Shown here piece by piece: positions 1 through 6,919 of a stretch of DNA of 64,000 nucleotides. The notes under the pieces are model-generated. The model saw nothing but the letters and a program-made list of their open reading frames with translations. It was not told where the DNA came from and ran no database searches. The translations under genes were made by a program, and so were the position numbers. The DNA is taken from assembly GCF_001643775.1 (NCBI RefSeq), contig NZ_CP011402.1, positions 1,162,001 through 1,226,000 of the forward strand, written 5' to 3'. Source of the stretch: Denitrobacterium detoxificans. GTDB taxonomy: Bacteria; Actinomycetota; Coriobacteriia; Coriobacteriales; Eggerthellaceae. Each line of letters starts with the position of its first letter. Position 1 is the first letter of the stretch.

Positions 1-1
1 C

Positions 2-349
2 ACCATTCTCGATGTCCTCTGTGCTCTGCAGGGTCCGGTAACCATCTCCAATTGCGCTGCCGATCCCGAAACGTGCACGCGTAGTGGTCGCTGCGCGTTC
101 AATAAGGTGTGGCAGGCAGCCGACGAGGTGCTGAACGCCCTGTTCGCCTCTATCACGCTGCAGCAGGTGTTCGATGGTGGCACGAAGGACGATTTCCTTC
201 GTTACGTGCATGCGAATGTTGCCAACGCCGTTGGCCTCGACCTGAAGGCTCTTGCGGCTGACGGCGTCAAGCAGCCCGAGGATTTCATGGGCATTCGAAG
301 TCTTGCCGAAGACCAGATGGCCCATCCTGGTAAGTTCAGCAATAACTAG
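2..349 (+). CDS. Rrf2-family regulator, 3' part only
   Basis: The reading frame enters from outside the window and covers the C-terminal half of an Rrf2-family winged-helix regulator. The visible part has three cysteines spaced C-x6-C-x5-C followed by GRCAFNKVW, matching the loop that carries a [2Fe-2S] cluster in IscR/NsrR/RsrR-like members, and then the helix (LFASITLQQV) typical of the family end. The DNA-binding wing lies upstream of the window. Family assignment is fairly secure; the sensed signal (FeS status, NO or redox) cannot be told. The next gene starts 14 bp downstream on the same strand, so they may be co-transcribed. Confidence 0.75.
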   Translation, partial: TILDVLCALQGPVTISNCAADPETCTRSGRCAFNKVWQAADEVLNALFASITLQQVFDGGTKDDFLRYVHANVANAVGLDLKALAADGVKQPEDFMGIRSLAEDQMAHPGKFSNN

Positions 350-363
350 CATTTCGCATTTCA

Positions 364-1200
364 TTGCTCTCTATAGCCGAATTCCAGGATCGCGTATACG
401 AAGCGGGTCGTCTCTACGAACGAGAAGGCTTGCCGTGGCGTTACATCGACGATCCCTATGCGGTGTATCTTTCCGAGGTCATGCTCCAACAAACGCAGGT
501 CAAGCGCGTGCTGGAGTATTGGCCTCGTTTTTTGGACGCATTTCCCACAGTGGAATCCCTCGCCTTGGCCGAACCTGCCGCCGTGCTGGGGCTTTGGCAG
601 GGGCTTGGCTATAACCGCCGCGCGCTTTCGCTCCTGAAATGCGCGAAGGAATGCGTCGAACGCTTCGATAGCGCGTTGCCCACGCAGGAGCGTGACCTGC
701 TTTCGCTTCCGGGTATTGGCCCATCTACGGCTGCGGGCATTATTTCGTTTGCCCATAACAGACCATCCGTCTATATTGAGACGAACGTGCGCACGGTCTT
801 CATCGACCAGTTCTTTCCCGAAGAAGACGAGGTTCACGATAAGCAGATCGAGCCCCTGGTGCGCGAATCGTGCCCGCAAGACGATGCGCGCAGGTGGTAC
901 TATGCGCTGCTCGACTGGGGTGCGCATATCAAGCAAACGAAGGGCAATGCTTCCCGTCGTTCGAAATCGTACACGCGTCAGAGCAGGTTTGAGGGGTCTC
1001 GAAGGCAGAAGCGCGCATTTGTAGTGCGTGAACTCCTATCTCACCAGGGCATTCCTGCTGAGCATATGAAGAATTCTCTTGATGCCTTCGAAGTTGCTGC
1101 AGGTAGAGAAGCCACGACGCAAGAGCTCTTCGATGGTATCGTGAGCGACTTGCAGCGCGAGGGGTTTCTGCGCGTAGAGGGCGGAAGGCTCTTTTCCTAG
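364..1200 (+). CDS. MutY-like A/G-specific adenine glycosylase lacking the FeS cluster
   Basis: HhH-GPD superfamily base-excision repair glycosylase of 278 residues. It has the MutY signature SEVMLQQTQ with the catalytic Glu at residue 38, and a helix-hairpin-helix (LPGIGPSTAAGI) near 118-129. In E. coli MutY an Asp sits in the following DGNV segment; here the segment reads IETNV, with Glu. The C-x6-C-x2-C-x5-C FeS loop is absent and replaced by a basic NASRRSKSYTRQSRFEGSRR stretch, and no separate NUDIX-like 8-oxoG domain is present. Such short FeS-less MutY relatives are known in Gram-positives, but substrate specificity is unproven. The frame can only start at TTG 364 (no ATG). Its stop overlaps the stop of convergent pheA. 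Confidence 0.75.
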   Translation: MLSIAEFQDRVYEAGRLYEREGLPWRYIDDPYAVYLSEVMLQQTQVKRVLEYWPRFLDAFPTVESLALAEPAAVLGLWQGLGYNRRALSLLKCAKECVERFDSALPTQERDLLSLPGIGPSTAAGIISFAHNRPSVYIETNVRTVFIDQFFPEEDEVHDKQIEPLVRESCPQDDARRWYYALLDWGAHIKQTKGNASRRSKSYTRQSRFEGSRRQKRAFVVRELLSHQGIPAEHMKNSLDAFEVAAGREATTQELFDGIVSDLQREGFLRVEGGRLFS

Positions 1201-2042
1201 GCTACGGGGTAGCAGCCTAGTACCTTCACCTCGCGCAGCTTCAAACGCAGGCAGGAAAGGGCCGTTTGCACGTCGGGCTCGTAGATTGAGCCATCGATGT
1301 TCACGAAGAACATGTAGTCACCTAGGCCCTGCTTGGTGGGGCGCGACTGAATCATGGAAAGGTCGATGCCCGCGTAGGCGAACTCCGAGAGAATCATGTG
1401 CAGCGTACCCGCCTTGTTCGCGTTGAGGAACAGGGCAAGCGACGTCTTGAACTTCGTGCCCTGGAATACTGGTTGCGTCCCACGACGGCCGATGAGCGCG
1501 AAGCACGTCTGATTGCCGTAATGGTCTTCGATTTCCCGTTCCAGAATCTCGGCGCCATGCAGCTGAGCTGCGAATTCGTTGCCAATGCCTGCAACGCCTT
1601 CCGTGCTTGCCGCCACCCGGGCGCTTTCGGCGGTGGAGGACGTCGCGATGGTCTGGCAGTTGGGAAGGTGCGCATTCAGGTAGCGACGGCATTGCGCCAA
1701 TCCCTGAGGGTGCGAGTATACCGTTTTGATGTCGGCCATGGTGGTGCCGGGTGAAACGAGCAGGCAGTGGTGAATCGAGAGCACTTCCTCGCCCAGAATC
1801 ACGCAGTCGCTGTTGAAGGCGAAGTTGTCGAGCGTGCTGGTAACCGATCCTTCGAGCGAGTTCTCGGTGGGTACTACGCCGTAATCGCATTTTCCCTGGT
1901 CAACGTATTCAAATACCGTATTGAAGGAGGGGAGTGCCACGAATTCCGCTTCGACTCCTAGTCGCTTTGCAAATGCGTGGGCTGCCTCGTCGGAATAGGT
2001 TCCGGCGGGTCCGAGAAACGCGATGGTTACAGATTGAGACAT
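1197..2042 (-). CDS. pheA: Prephenate dehydratase
   Basis: Converts prephenate to phenylpyruvate in phenylalanine synthesis. The 281-residue protein has the PDT domain (starting TIAFLGPAGTYSDEAA, with GVVPTENS, the HPQGLAQCR segment and the SSTAESAR substrate loop) and a C-terminal ACT domain (GTLHMILSEFAYAGIDLSMIQSRP) that binds phenylalanine for feedback inhibition in the family. There is no chorismate mutase domain, so it is the monofunctional form. ATG at 2042 is chosen because AAGGAG lies 8 nt upstream; an in-frame ATG at 2078 would add 12 residues without a clear ribosome site. The prophage is inserted about 107 bp upstream of this start, so its promoter region borders attL. Confidence 0.93.
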   Translation of the reverse strand: MSQSVTIAFLGPAGTYSDEAAHAFAKRLGVEAEFVALPSFNTVFEYVDQGKCDYGVVPTENSLEGSVTSTLDNFAFNSDCVILGEEVLSIHHCLLVSPGTTMADIKTVYSHPQGLAQCRRYLNAHLPNCQTIATSSTAESARVAASTEGVAGIGNEFAAQLHGAEILEREIEDHYGNQTCFALIGRRGTQPVFQGTKFKTSLALFLNANKAGTLHMILSEFAYAGIDLSMIQSRPTKQGLGDYMFFVNIDGSIYEPDVQTALSCLRLKLREVKVLGCYPVA

Positions 2043-2148
2043 CGTTGACGCTCCTTGCTCGCTTGCATTATTCTGCATAATCTTCCTTAAAGTAGAGTGT
2101 ATCTAAATCTCCAGGTCATCCTATGTATTCTAAATTGCAATACATCGT

Positions 2149-2174
2149 ATGCACCATCTATGCACCGTTTTGCA
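2149..2174 (+). repeat. attL: left prophage attachment site
   Basis: The sequence ATGCACCAT-cta-TGCACCGTTTTGCA matches 38529-38554 (ATGCACCAT-tcg-TGCACCGTTTTGCA): 9 bp plus a 14-bp exact core (2161-2174), with three mismatches between. The core overlaps the last codons of the integrase gene. TGCACC recurs at an 11-bp interval inside the site, which could be a recombinase-binding repeat. The exact crossover point cannot be fixed without an empty site. Confidence 0.9.
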
Positions 2175-3210
2175 TTCGTTCGACGGCGTTTAATAACTGT
2201 TGGTCATCGTCATGAACGTAGACCAGCGCCATGGATATATCCTTCCACCCTGCCCAGCGCATGAGGTCATGTGCGCCCATGTGGCGTGCCATGCGCGATA
2301 GATTCGAATGACGTAATCCATGTGGCGTTATGTCGCCGCATCCCCATTTGTCCCGATGCGCCCACCACCACGACTCGAGAGACCTCTGGCTTAGCGGTTG
2401 CCCATCTGGGTGTACGAGCAGGGCGCCACTAGCTCCGATTTCGCCGCGCCATTCGATCCATTCTTCCAGAACTCGCGACATTCGCTTCGTCAACGGTATA
2501 CGCCGCCCTCTTCCAGCTGCCGTCTTTGATTCGCCGACGATGAGAAAACCGTCGCTGACGCAGCCTACTTCGAGCTTGCGGCATTCGATGCAGCGCAGGC
2601 CGCAATCTATCATCAGCAAAAAGGCGATGCGCTGGGGACTCCCATCGTCAACCATTTCGATATTCGTCCACAACTCATCAAGCGCGGCAGGCTCTAGCGC
2701 TCTTCTCTCTGTTGGCCTCCACCGTGGACGATCTACCCCCGATAAGGGGTTCTTTGCTATAAGCCCGTCAATCACTGCTGACTTCATGGCCACGGATAGC
2801 ATAATCATGTATTGGTATACCGTGCGTTTGCTCCGTCCATCGAGCAACGCTGGAATGACTTTGCGAATATGTGAGCTGTTGAGCTCTTCCATCTTGATCT
2901 CGCCAATGAGCGGGCGCCACACGTTGAACGCGCTCACGTAATTCATCAGCGTCTGATGAGATACTGATGTGGCTTTCCATTTCAACCATCCATCGAGGTA
3001 GTCGGAGACGGTCTCGTCATTTTCCACGATGCCAGACACTTTTGCCTTGAGCTCATCAAGCGCGGCTTGTGCATCTCTCTTGCCGCCGTGCACGACGCGA
3101 GTGAACTGCCTGCGCTTCCCATCGTCATCCACGGCTCTCGCTATTACCTGCCATTTTCGGCATCGACCTTTTTCCAAGGGGCGAATGCTGCCCATTCCGC
3201 TTAGTCTCAT
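2158..3210 (-). CDS. int: Phage tyrosine integrase 1
   Basis: Tyrosine recombinase of 350 residues. An N-terminal arm-binding region is followed by a SAM-like core-binding domain (about 65-145) and a catalytic domain with Arg in DCGLRCIECRKL, Lys in ESKTAAGRG, the HGLRHSNLSR box, and the RWAGWKDISMALVYVH segment with Trp/His and nucleophilic Tyr. It lies at the left end beside attL and downstream of cI on the same strand, so it is the obvious enzyme for integration and excision here. Its final codons (QNGA) lie inside the 14-bp core, and the stop codon lies outside the core, so the C-terminus differs between integrated and excised states (see findings). Start at ATG 3210. Confidence 0.95.
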   Translation of the reverse strand: MRLSGMGSIRPLEKGRCRKWQVIARAVDDDGKRRQFTRVVHGGKRDAQAALDELKAKVSGIVENDETVSDYLDGWLKWKATSVSHQTLMNYVSAFNVWRPLIGEIKMEELNSSHIRKVIPALLDGRSKRTVYQYMIMLSVAMKSAVIDGLIAKNPLSGVDRPRWRPTERRALEPAALDELWTNIEMVDDGSPQRIAFLLMIDCGLRCIECRKLEVGCVSDGFLIVGESKTAAGRGRRIPLTKRMSRVLEEWIEWRGEIGASGALLVHPDGQPLSQRSLESWWWAHRDKWGCGDITPHGLRHSNLSRMARHMGAHDLMRWAGWKDISMALVYVHDDDQQLLNAVERMQNGA

Positions 3211-3241
3211 GACTTACCACCACCATGCGACCGACAACCCT

Positions 3242-3589
3242 CTAGGCTGTCAGTTGCGTATCACTTCCATCCCGCGAGCCTCCATCCTCCTCCGAAGAGA
3301 ACGCCTTTGCGATACCGCTCACGGCGCCCAGCGCGGCTTCCTTGCCAGCTTCTGACAGGTCGAGATAGCAGTACATGATCTGGGACGCTCTAGGGTCGCA
3401 TTCGATGCCGGCAATCTCGTCTATGGAGCAGTTGAGTATCTTCGCGCACTCGCAAGCGGTCTCAAGTGATATTGGAACCGTCCCGCGCTCCCATGTCCGG
3501 TACGTTGGCAGCTTGGCGCCGAGCGCCTGCGCCATATCCTCTTGCGTTAGGCCGCGCGTCTTGCGAATCTCTTTCAATCTCAATTCCAT
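3242..3589 (-). CDS. cI-like XRE repressor (short, no protease domain)
   Basis: A 115-residue protein with an N-terminal HTH_XRE domain (MELRLKEIRKTRGLTQEDMAQALGAKLPTYRTWERG), followed by about 55 residues ending in an acidic, Ser/Gly-rich tail. ATG 3589 is chosen because AAGGAGG sits 8 nt upstream; a GTG at 3598 overlaps that site. It diverges from the Cro-like gene, and its likely promoter contains a TGATAA half-site, so it is the probable lysogeny repressor, co-transcribed with int (31 bp gap). No S24 peptidase or LexA-like cleavage domain exists, so induction should not rely on RecA-stimulated self-cleavage. Confidence 0.85.
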   Translation of the reverse strand: MELRLKEIRKTRGLTQEDMAQALGAKLPTYRTWERGTVPISLETACECAKILNCSIDEIAGIECDPRASQIMYCYLDLSEAGKEAALGAVSGIAKAFSSEEDGGSRDGSDTQLTA

Positions 3590-3612
3590 AGCGCTCACCT
3601 CCTTCTGAGGTG

Positions 3613-3641
3613 AGTGTAATCAGCGTTATCACTTTTATCAA
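3613..3641 (-). promoter_or_regulatory. Leftward promoter for cI-int with internal operator half-site
   Basis: On the minus strand TTGATA (3636-3641) and TACACT (3613-3618) are separated by exactly 17 bp and lie just upstream of the cI ribosome site. The spacer contains AGTGATAAC (complement of 3625-3633), one of three related half-sites in this 130-bp gap; the others are ACTGATAAC at 3666-3674 and AGTGATAAT at 3698-3706. This is the expected layout of a phage genetic switch. Confidence 0.75.
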
Positions 3642-3660
3642 CAAAAAGATAAAAAACATC

Positions 3661-3706
3661 TTGCCACTGATAACCAGAATAGCTATAGTTGCTACCAAGT
3701 GATAAT
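3661..3706 (+). promoter_or_regulatory. Rightward early promoter and operators (cro side)
   Basis: TTGCCA at 3661-3666 and TATAGT at 3684-3689 with a 17-bp spacer form a good rightward promoter for the Cro-like gene at 3732. The spacer holds the half-site ACTGATAAC (3666-3674), and AGTGATAATCAC lies just past the -10 (3698-3709). Binding of cI or Cro at these repeats would block this promoter. Protein binding is inferred. Confidence 0.75.
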
Positions 3707-3731
3707 CACAATTGCACTGAGAGGAGTGATT

Positions 3732-3947
3732 ATGAAGACGGAAGAGGAGTTGGTCGTTGCCTTTGCGCAGAACCTGCGAGCAGAGCGCGCGCGGGTCGGA
3801 CTCTCGCAGCAAGAGCTATCCGACAAGGCAGGCGTCGACCGTATGTCAATCAGCAAGTACGAGCGCGGCCACGCATTGCCGAATCTCAACAACGCAGCAG
3901 CGCTAGCGTGCGCGCTTGGTTGCTCGTTGGAATCCCTTGTCAGCTAG
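3732..3947 (+). CDS. Cro-like XRE regulator
   Basis: A 71-residue protein that is almost entirely one HTH_XRE domain (FAQNLRAERARVGLSQQELSDKAGVDRMSISKYERGHALPN). It is the first gene of the rightward early operon and faces the cI-like gene across the shared operator region, the position of Cro in lambdoid phages. GAGGAG lies 5 nt before the ATG. The Cro role rests on position; the fold assignment is secure. Confidence 0.85.
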   Translation: MKTEEELVVAFAQNLRAERARVGLSQQELSDKAGVDRMSISKYERGHALPNLNNAAALACALGCSLESLVS

Positions 3948-3956
3948 GTGATGACA

Positions 3957-4145
3957 ATGGAATGCAGATTCGTCAGGCCAGCTGCGTTCGCGGAAATGCT
4001 GGGCATATCCGCCTCAATGGCCAGGAAGATGTGCAGGGATGGATCGGTCAGGGCATTCAAGCCAAAGGGAACCTCGACGTGGTTCGTCGACGTTCCGGAG
4101 ACCATGAAGATGTGGAAGGAAGAAGAACTTAAATGCAGTCGGTAG
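3957..4145 (+). CDS. Excisionase-like MerR/AlpA-type HTH protein
   Basis: A 62-residue winged-helix protein (RPAAFAEMLGISASMARKMCRDGSVRAFKPKGTSTWFVDV) of the excisionase/AlpA HTH_17 type: a helix-turn-helix followed by a wing strand with aromatic-Val residues. Such proteins bind near attP and steer integrase toward excision. It directly follows cro. ATG 3957 has AGGTG at a proper distance; ATG 3951 and GTG 3948 are alternatives. It could instead be a second early transcription factor. Confidence 0.6.
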   Translation: MECRFVRPAAFAEMLGISASMARKMCRDGSVRAFKPKGTSTWFVDVPETMKMWKEEELKCSR

Positions 4146-4336
4146 AAAACGATAGGCAGCGCGCCCATTCCGCCAAGACCGAGCGCGCCACCGGGAGTAT
4201 TGCAGGATACCTCCTGCAATCCGAAATGATAGCATGCGTCGCTGATTCCAGCGCGCGTGACTTCCTCGTCACGTTCCTCGTGGCGGCTGGCCTGTTCATC
4301 GGCACCCCGCTGGCGCTGTTCCTGATAGCTGGCTAG
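4133..4336 (+). CDS. Small single-span membrane protein
   Basis: A 67-residue product with a hydrophilic N-terminal half and one C-terminal hydrophobic helix (FLVTFLVAAGLFIGTPLALFLIAG). It overlaps the excisionase-like gene by 13 bp. No family was recognised; its early position and membrane location would suit a superinfection-exclusion or host-takeover role, but nothing in the sequence proves this. It is followed by about 170 bp without a convincing gene (4337-4508), holding several GC-rich inverted repeats and the ribosome site of the next gene. Confidence 0.5.
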   Translation: MQSVENDRQRAHSAKTERATGSIAGYLLQSEMIACVADSSARDFLVTFLVAAGLFIGTPLALFLIAG

Positions 4337-4508
4337 CAACGGGGAGATTCGCCCGCAGGGTGCGCGCCGTCCGATGGCCCTGCACCCCCATGCGTTCACT
4401 CCTTACGCGCGACCAACTTGGGCCATCGGGGCGATGCATGCCCCGCTCGCCGCTGGCAGAAGCGGCGCGCACCTCGCGGGCGAATCGAAGAAGCGAGGAG
4501 ACTCTCAA

Positions 4509-4733
4509 ATGAACGAAATCACGAACTACGGGCCGAACAGGCCCATGCTGGGGGCGTTCTACGCCGTCACCAGGGAGGTAGACGGGAAGGACATGCCCGT
4601 GGCCGTCTTCCCGGTCTACTCCGAGGCAGCGAAGGCGAAGAAGCTCTTCAACCTGGGCGGCCCCTACCTCGTGCCGGTGCTCGACATCAGCACGCGCAAC
4701 GGCCTCGACCGCGCGAGGGGGCTGCTGCGATGA
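4509..4733 (+). CDS. Small phage protein of unknown function
   Basis: A 74-residue soluble protein beginning MNEITNYGPNRPMLGAFYAV, with mixed alpha/beta character. No family was recognised. GAGGAG lies 9 nt before ATG 4509; a longer frame from 4374 exists but its extension looks non-coding. It ends in an ATGA overlap with the second recombinase gene, so the two are translationally coupled, which may mean it assists that recombinase. Confidence 0.6.
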   Translation: MNEITNYGPNRPMLGAFYAVTREVDGKDMPVAVFPVYSEAAKAKKLFNLGGPYLVPVLDISTRNGLDRARGLLR

Positions 4734-5923
4734 CGATCTTGGAAGCTGAAATCGGCCAGGTCGATGGCGTGCGCATCTTCCTGGGCCGCTATGACAGCGG
4801 ACGCTGGTACGCGAGGGCGTACCTGCCGCACGCGAGGGGCGAGGGCGCGAGCCGCAGGGTGCGCCACGCGCTGGGATTCGGCATGACGAGCCACGAGGCG
4901 GCGCGGCTGGCCCTGGAATGGGCAGAGACGCAGAGGGCCGCCTGGGGCGTCGCGGGAAGCTCGCGCACGGCCGACATGCTCGCCGCCTACATCGACCACC
5001 TGGGCGGCGTCGCGGGACGCGAGCCTGCTACCACGTCGACGTACCGCAGCCTGCTGCGCTGCCACATCGCGCCCGCCATCGGGGCCATCGAGGTGGCCGA
5101 CGTGCGCCCTCACATGGTGCAGCGCATGTACCAGAAGATGGCATCGAGCGGGGCGCTGGCGCCGTCGAGCATCAAGCTCGTCCACGAGCTGCTCTCTGGC
5201 GCCTGGAAGTGGTTCCGCGAGCTTGGCGCGGTCGACCTGGACATCATGAGCGACGTGGCCACGCCGCGCAGCCGAAAGGCCGTCACCGGGTACTTTCCCG
5301 CGCATGAGGTCAAGGCGATACGCGAGGCCATAGCGCCCATCCTGGCCGACGATTCTGCGGGGCGCAACGTCAACGCGCGCAGCTTCGCCATGGCGGTCCT
5401 CATCGCCCTGGGGACGGGGCTTCGCGAGGGCGAGATCTGCGGGCTGATGCGACGCGACGTGCGCGACGGGCGGCTGTCCGTCCAGCGCAAGCTGACGGAA
5501 TCCGCTGGGCGGCCCGAATACGGGATACCCAAGGACAGCAGCGTGCGCAACCTGACGCTGCCGCCCGAGCTGGACGAGGCGCTGCAGGCGCACTTCGCCT
5601 GGCAGGACACCTGGATGCGGCGCACGGGGCCGTCGACGCCCGTCATGTGCTCGCGCTGCGGGCAGCCCATCCGCCCGAGCGCCGTGAGCCGCTGGTTCAC
5701 GCAGCTCGTGCGCTCGCTGGGCATCTCGCACGGCACGTTCCACACCCTGCGGCACACCCACGCCACTGGTCTGGTGGCTGGCAAGGGCAACCTGGCGGAG
5801 GTGGCTCGAAGGTTGGGACACGCGAGCGTGAACACGACCATCGGCAACTACGTTCACGCATCGCCGCGCGATGACGTGGAGCTCGCCATGCTGAGCGGCG
5901 AGGTCGCGAAGGGCGGCGAGTAG
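4730..5923 (+). CDS. Second tyrosine recombinase, internal to the early operon
   Basis: A 397-residue phage-integrase-family protein: N-terminal AP2-like/arm-binding region (1-75), SAM-like core-binding domain (about 80-175) and a catalytic domain with Arg in GTGLREGEICGL, HTLRHTHATGL, and RRLGHASVNTTIGNYVHA carrying the Tyr nucleophile. A CSRCGQPI zinc-ribbon-like motif lies inside the catalytic domain near residue 305. All catalytic residues look intact. It is not beside an att site but sits in an overlapping early operon (ATGA with the upstream gene, 2 bp from the HNH gene), so it would be expressed in the lytic phase. Dimer resolution, DNA inversion or a relic of a captured element are all possible. 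Confidence 0.9.
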   Translation: MTILEAEIGQVDGVRIFLGRYDSGRWYARAYLPHARGEGASRRVRHALGFGMTSHEAARLALEWAETQRAAWGVAGSSRTADMLAAYIDHLGGVAGREPATTSTYRSLLRCHIAPAIGAIEVADVRPHMVQRMYQKMASSGALAPSSIKLVHELLSGAWKWFRELGAVDLDIMSDVATPRSRKAVTGYFPAHEVKAIREAIAPILADDSAGRNVNARSFAMAVLIALGTGLREGEICGLMRRDVRDGRLSVQRKLTESAGRPEYGIPKDSSVRNLTLPPELDEALQAHFAWQDTWMRRTGPSTPVMCSRCGQPIRPSAVSRWFTQLVRSLGISHGTFHTLRHTHATGLVAGKGNLAEVARRLGHASVNTTIGNYVHASPRDDVELAMLSGEVAKGGE

Positions 5924-5925
5924 CC

Positions 5926-6441
5926 ATGGGCGAGCGCTGGAAGTGGGCGCCAGGCTACGAGGGACTCTACCTCGTGTCCGACCAGGGCCACGTGATGAGC
6001 GCGCCGCACGAGTGCGCTGGCCGCTCGTACGCGGGGATGGAGCTATCGCCCAGCCGATGCGCCAATGGCTACATGCGCGTCTACCTCTCGCGCGACGGGG
6101 CCGTGAGCAACGTCCTGGTCCACAGGCTCGTCGCCGAGGCGTTCATTCCGTTCCATTCGGAGGGCGTCGAGGTCAACCACATCAACGGCGACAAGGCGGA
6201 CAACCGCCTGGTGAACCTCGAATGGGTCACCCACGGAGAGAACGTGGCGCATGCGTGGCGGAACCTGCCCAGGAGGGCGCACGACCGCCACATAGGCCGC
6301 AAGCTCGACGCGGAGACCGCGAGGAGGATACGGGCGGCAACGGGGACGTACGCGCAGATCGGAAGCGAATTCGGAATCACCCCGACCATGGTCGGGTACA
6401 TCAAGCAAGGAAAGAGATGGAGGATGGAAGATGTCGATTAA
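5926..6441 (+). CDS. NUMOD4/HNH endonuclease
   Basis: A 171-residue HNH_3 nuclease. The N-terminal NUMOD4 motif (WKWAPGYEGLYLVSDQGHVMS) is followed by the HNH core: VHRLVAEAF, VNHINGDKADNRLVNLEWVTHGENVAHA. The C-terminus carries a predicted helix-turn-helix (ARRIRAATGTYAQIGSEFGITPTMVGYIKQG) likely used for site recognition. This is the layout of free-standing homing endonucleases found in phage genomes. It starts 2 bp after the second recombinase gene and its end overlaps ssb by 11 bp, so it is embedded in the operon. Confidence 0.9.
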   Translation: MGERWKWAPGYEGLYLVSDQGHVMSAPHECAGRSYAGMELSPSRCANGYMRVYLSRDGAVSNVLVHRLVAEAFIPFHSEGVEVNHINGDKADNRLVNLEWVTHGENVAHAWRNLPRRAHDRHIGRKLDAETARRIRAATGTYAQIGSEFGITPTMVGYIKQGKRWRMEDVD

Positions 6442-6889
6442 CAAGGTGATTATCACGGGCAACCTCACAAGGGAGCCGGACCTGCGCCAGACGGCGTCTG
6501 GCATGGCGGTTCTCGGCTTCGGAGTCGCGGTGAACGAGCGCCGCAAGAACTCGCAGACTGGCGAGTGGGAAGACTTCCCGAACTACGTCGACTGCACCAT
6601 GTTCGGCTCGCGCGCCCAGGGCATCGCGCCCTACCTCACGAAGGGCGGGAAGGTGGCCATCGAAGGACACCTGCGATGGAGTCAGTGGGAGCGCGACGGC
6701 CAGAAGCGCAGCAAGCTCGAAGTGCTCGTCGACGAAATCGAGCTAATGAGCCAGAGCCGTTCTAAGGCCGCTAACGCCCCGCAGGGCGGCACGGGTGCGG
6801 AAAGCGCCCAAACGGCACCCAGCGCGGCGGGAGAGCAGCCGCAAACGGCCTACGAAGCCGACATGTACGAATGCGATATTCCATTCTAG
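6431..6889 (+). CDS. ssb: Single-stranded DNA-binding protein
   Basis: A 152-residue SSB. The OB-fold starts MSINKVIITGNLTREPDLRQTASGMAVLGFGVAVNER and includes the conserved WEDFPNYVDCTMFG and YLTKGGKVAIEGHLRWSQW segments; a flexible Gly/Ala/Ser-rich linker leads to the acidic tip CDIPF, the peptide that docks replication and repair enzymes. It coats ssDNA during phage replication and precedes the initiator and helicase loader genes. Its start overlaps the HNH gene. Confidence 0.97.
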   Translation: MSINKVIITGNLTREPDLRQTASGMAVLGFGVAVNERRKNSQTGEWEDFPNYVDCTMFGSRAQGIAPYLTKGGKVAIEGHLRWSQWERDGQKRSKLEVLVDEIELMSQSRSKAANAPQGGTGAESAQTAPSAAGEQPQTAYEADMYECDIPF

Positions 6890-6919
6890 GGCGCATCCGA
6901 AGGGAAAGGAGGTAATCGG

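Noticed and set aside
4337-4508. Attachment site for the second recombinase
   Set aside because: The GC-rich inverted repeats there have no matching copy elsewhere in the window.
4374-4733. Longer form of the small early gene (from 4374)
   Set aside because: The extension covers a GC-rich spacer with no ribosome site; GAGGAG directly supports ATG 4509.
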